A stretch of 5,558 nucleotides of DNA, taken from contig WTBX01000029.1 in the NCBI GenBank assembly GCA_013138855.1, positions 1 to 5,558 of the forward strand, read 5' to 3'. The translations under genes were made by a program, and so were the position numbers. This document shows positions 3,917 to 5,558 of this stretch, piece by piece; positions within the stretch are counted from its first letter, which is position 1; each line of letters opens with the position of its first letter. The notes below the pieces were generated by a model, which was not told where the DNA came from, did no database searches, and saw nothing but the letters and a program-made list of their open reading frames with translations. The DNA is from Methylococcaceae bacterium (lineage in GTDB: Bacteria; Pseudomonadota; Gammaproteobacteria; Methylococcales; Methylomonadaceae).

Positions 3917-5558
3917 TTGAGCAGAAAACTTTTTAAATCGACGGCAATCGTTAGTAGCATGACGATGATTTCAAGGATTTTAGGCTTCATTCGCGATATG
4001 CTGTTTGCTAGAATTTTTGGCGTAGACTCTGGTACAGATGCTTTTTTTGTCGCCTTTAAAATCCCCAATTTTTTACGACGGTTATTTGCAGAAGGGGCAT
4101 TTGCTCAAGCCTTCGTCCCTGTTCTCGCTGATTATAAGGAGCAAGGCAGTCATGAAGCGTTAAAATTATTTGTTGATAGAACCGCAGGTTCGCTGGCCTT
4201 AGTGTTAATGGGGGTGTCTATTATCGGCATGATTGCTGCCCCTCTATTAATCATGCTATTCGCACCAGGTTTTATGTGGGAAGGCGGACAATATGAACTA
4301 GCGGTACAAATGCTGCGTATCACTTTTCCGTATTTATTTTTTATTTCCTCGGTTGCCTTTGCGGGGGGGATTTTAAATTCTCATGGACATTTTGCCGTTC
4401 CTGCCTTTACGCCCGTCTTTTTAAATATTTGCATGATAGCAGCAGCGTTGTGGTTATCGCCCTTAATGCCACAACCGATCACCGCCTTAGCATGGGGAGT
4501 TTTTGTTGCAGGGGCGGTACAACTCGCGTTTCAGTTTCCTGCTTTAATGCGTTTAGGCTTATTGCCGCGTCCTCAATTCGGCTTTAAAGATGAGGGTGTT
4601 AAGCGAATTATGAAGTTAATGTTACCCGCTATTTTTGGCGTATCGGTGACACAAATCAACTTATTATTAGATACCTTACTCGCTTCATTTTTAGCAACAG
4701 GCAGTGTGTCATGGCTTTATTATTCCGACCGCTTAGTTGAGTTTCCTTTAGGTATCTTTGGTATTGCCTTGGCAACAGTGATTCTACCGAGCTTATCTAA
4801 AAATCACGCTGCAAATGACACGGTTGCCTTTTCGCGTTCTTTAGACTGGGGTTTGCGCCTAGTGTTATTAATTGGCGTTCCCGCATCCTTAGGCTTATTA
4901 ACTTTAGCCGAACCCATGTTATCAACCTTATTTCAATATAATGAATTTGGGATAAATGATGTACAAATGGCGGGCAGAAGTTTGATGGCTTATTCAGTCG
5001 GTTTGTTGGGTTTTATTTTGGTTAAAATCCTCGTCCCTGCTTTTAGCTCGCGCAAAGACATGAAAACGCCTGTGCGTTTTGGCATTTACGCCATGATTGC
5101 GAACATGGTTTTTAACTTGATGCTTTTCTATCCACTGGCACACGTTGGTTTAGCCTTAGCCACCTCTTTAGGCGCATTTTTTAATGCCAGCTTATTATTA
5201 ACGCATTTATTAAAAGAAAAGGTTTATCAACCCGCTAATGGCTGGGGGAGTTACTTATTAAGAGTCACCGTTGCTAATAGTGCAATGGGGGCAAGTTTAT
5301 ATTATTTTGTCGATATTAGCTTGTGGTATCACTGGGAAGCGTTCGATAAAATCCTTTATCTCGCACTTGCCATTGCAGCAGGCGCGTTTATTTATGGCAT
5401 TGTATTATTATTGATTGGCTTTAGACCCAGACATTTATCACCAGTGATGGACATAGCAATAGAAGCCGTCGCCACTAAAAAAATCAATAAAAAGCGCAAA
5501 AAACATAATAAGCGTCAATTATTAAAACGGCAACGCGGTCTAGGACGTAAAGGGCGTT
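3917..5558 (+). CDS. murJ: Lipid II flippase MurJ (MviN), 3' end beyond the window
   Basis: MurJ moves the peptidoglycan precursor lipid II across the inner membrane. The frame is open from TTG 3917 to the last base (547 codons, no stop). TTG is chosen because it yields the family's N-terminus, has GGA 8 bases upstream, and no in-frame ATG precedes it. The N-terminal part (VSSMTMISRILGFIRD, then TDAFFVAFKIPNFLRRLFAEG) matches E. coli MurJ closely with an offset of two residues. The functional residues R18, R24, D39, R52 and R270 of E. coli correspond to R20, R26, D41, R54 and R272 (in DRLVEFP). Many hydrophobic segments follow, consistent with 14 membrane helices of the MVIN/MOP fold. The last helix ends near FRPRHL (502-507). 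E. coli MurJ has 511 residues, whereas here at least 40 more residues follow, very rich in Lys and Arg. In related genomes ribF, ileS and lspA often follow. Confidence 0.97.
   Translation, partial: MSRKLFKSTAIVSSMTMISRILGFIRDMLFARIFGVDSGTDAFFVAFKIPNFLRRLFAEGAFAQAFVPVLADYKEQGSHEALKLFVDRTAGSLALVLMGVSIIGMIAAPLLIMLFAPGFMWEGGQYELAVQMLRITFPYLFFISSVAFAGGILNSHGHFAVPAFTPVFLNICMIAAALWLSPLMPQPITALAWGVFVAGAVQLAFQFPALMRLGLLPRPQFGFKDEGVKRIMKLMLPAIFGVSVTQINLLLDTLLASFLATGSVSWLYYSDRLVEFPLGIFGIALATVILPSLSKNHAANDTVAFSRSLDWGLRLVLLIGVPASLGLLTLAEPMLSTLFQYNEFGINDVQMAGRSLMAYSVGLLGFILVKILVPAFSSRKDMKTPVRFGIYAMIANMVFNLMLFYPLAHVGLALATSLGAFFNASLLLTHLLKEKVYQPANGWGSYLLRVTVANSAMGASLYYFVDISLWYHWEAFDKILYLALAIAAGAFIYGIVLLLIGFRPRHLSPVMDIAIEAVATKKINKKRKKHNKRQLLKRQRGLGRKGR

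Noticed and set aside
3886..4068. Minus-strand open frame of 60 codons upstream of rpsT
   Set aside because: It overlaps the conserved N-terminus of murJ and the rpsT promoter, and its composition looks like an antisense shadow.
4363..4369. Run of seven G residues in murJ as a phase-variation switch
   Set aside because: murJ is essential and the run encodes ordinary Gly codons in a conserved frame; a single G7 without further evidence is not enough.

Overview
The window looks like a chromosomal segment of an AT-rich gammaproteobacterium. The best clue is rpsT (ribosomal protein S20) transcribed away from murJ (lipid II flippase), an arrangement common in gammaproteobacteria. A hybrid histidine kinase, a PilZ-like protein and many small palindromic repeats would fit a sulfur- or methane-oxidising lineage (Thiotrichales, Beggiatoaceae or Methylococcales), but that finer placement is inference.

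Layout, left to right. (1) Positions 1-1139, plus strand: the 3' part of a hybrid sensor histidine kinase, holding the ATPase domain, a receiver domain and a helical tail; its 5' part lies outside the window. (2) Positions 1140-1292: a convergent intergenic gap holding a near-perfect palindrome built from 9-bp CATGAAG units. (3) Positions 1293-2804 (or 2816), minus strand: a protein of about 500 residues with a helical N-terminal part and a PilZ-like C-terminal part, a plausible c-di-GMP responder. (4) Positions 2817-3558: about 740 bp without a gene. It starts with a complete 103-bp miniature transposable element (2831-2933) that has GTAAGT-type inverted ends and an exact 8-bp target duplication. 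An AT-rich stretch follows, then a second, more degenerate CATGAAG palindrome, then the rpsT terminator. (5) Positions 3559-3822, minus strand: rpsT, with a near-consensus sigma-70 promoter. (6) Positions 3917 to the window end, plus strand: murJ, starting at TTG and still open at the last base, with an unusually basic C-terminal tail.

How the genes relate. rpsT and murJ are housekeeping genes that share a 94-bp divergent control region in which their promoters appear to overlap. The kinase and the PilZ-like gene are both signalling genes but converge, so they are not one operon; a functional link between them is only a guess. The clearest non-genic discovery is the miniature element inserted 10 bp upstream of the PilZ-like gene's Shine-Dalgarno sequence. 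Its end sequence and duplication length match IS66-family transposition. No CRISPR array, tRNA, rRNA or defence system was seen.
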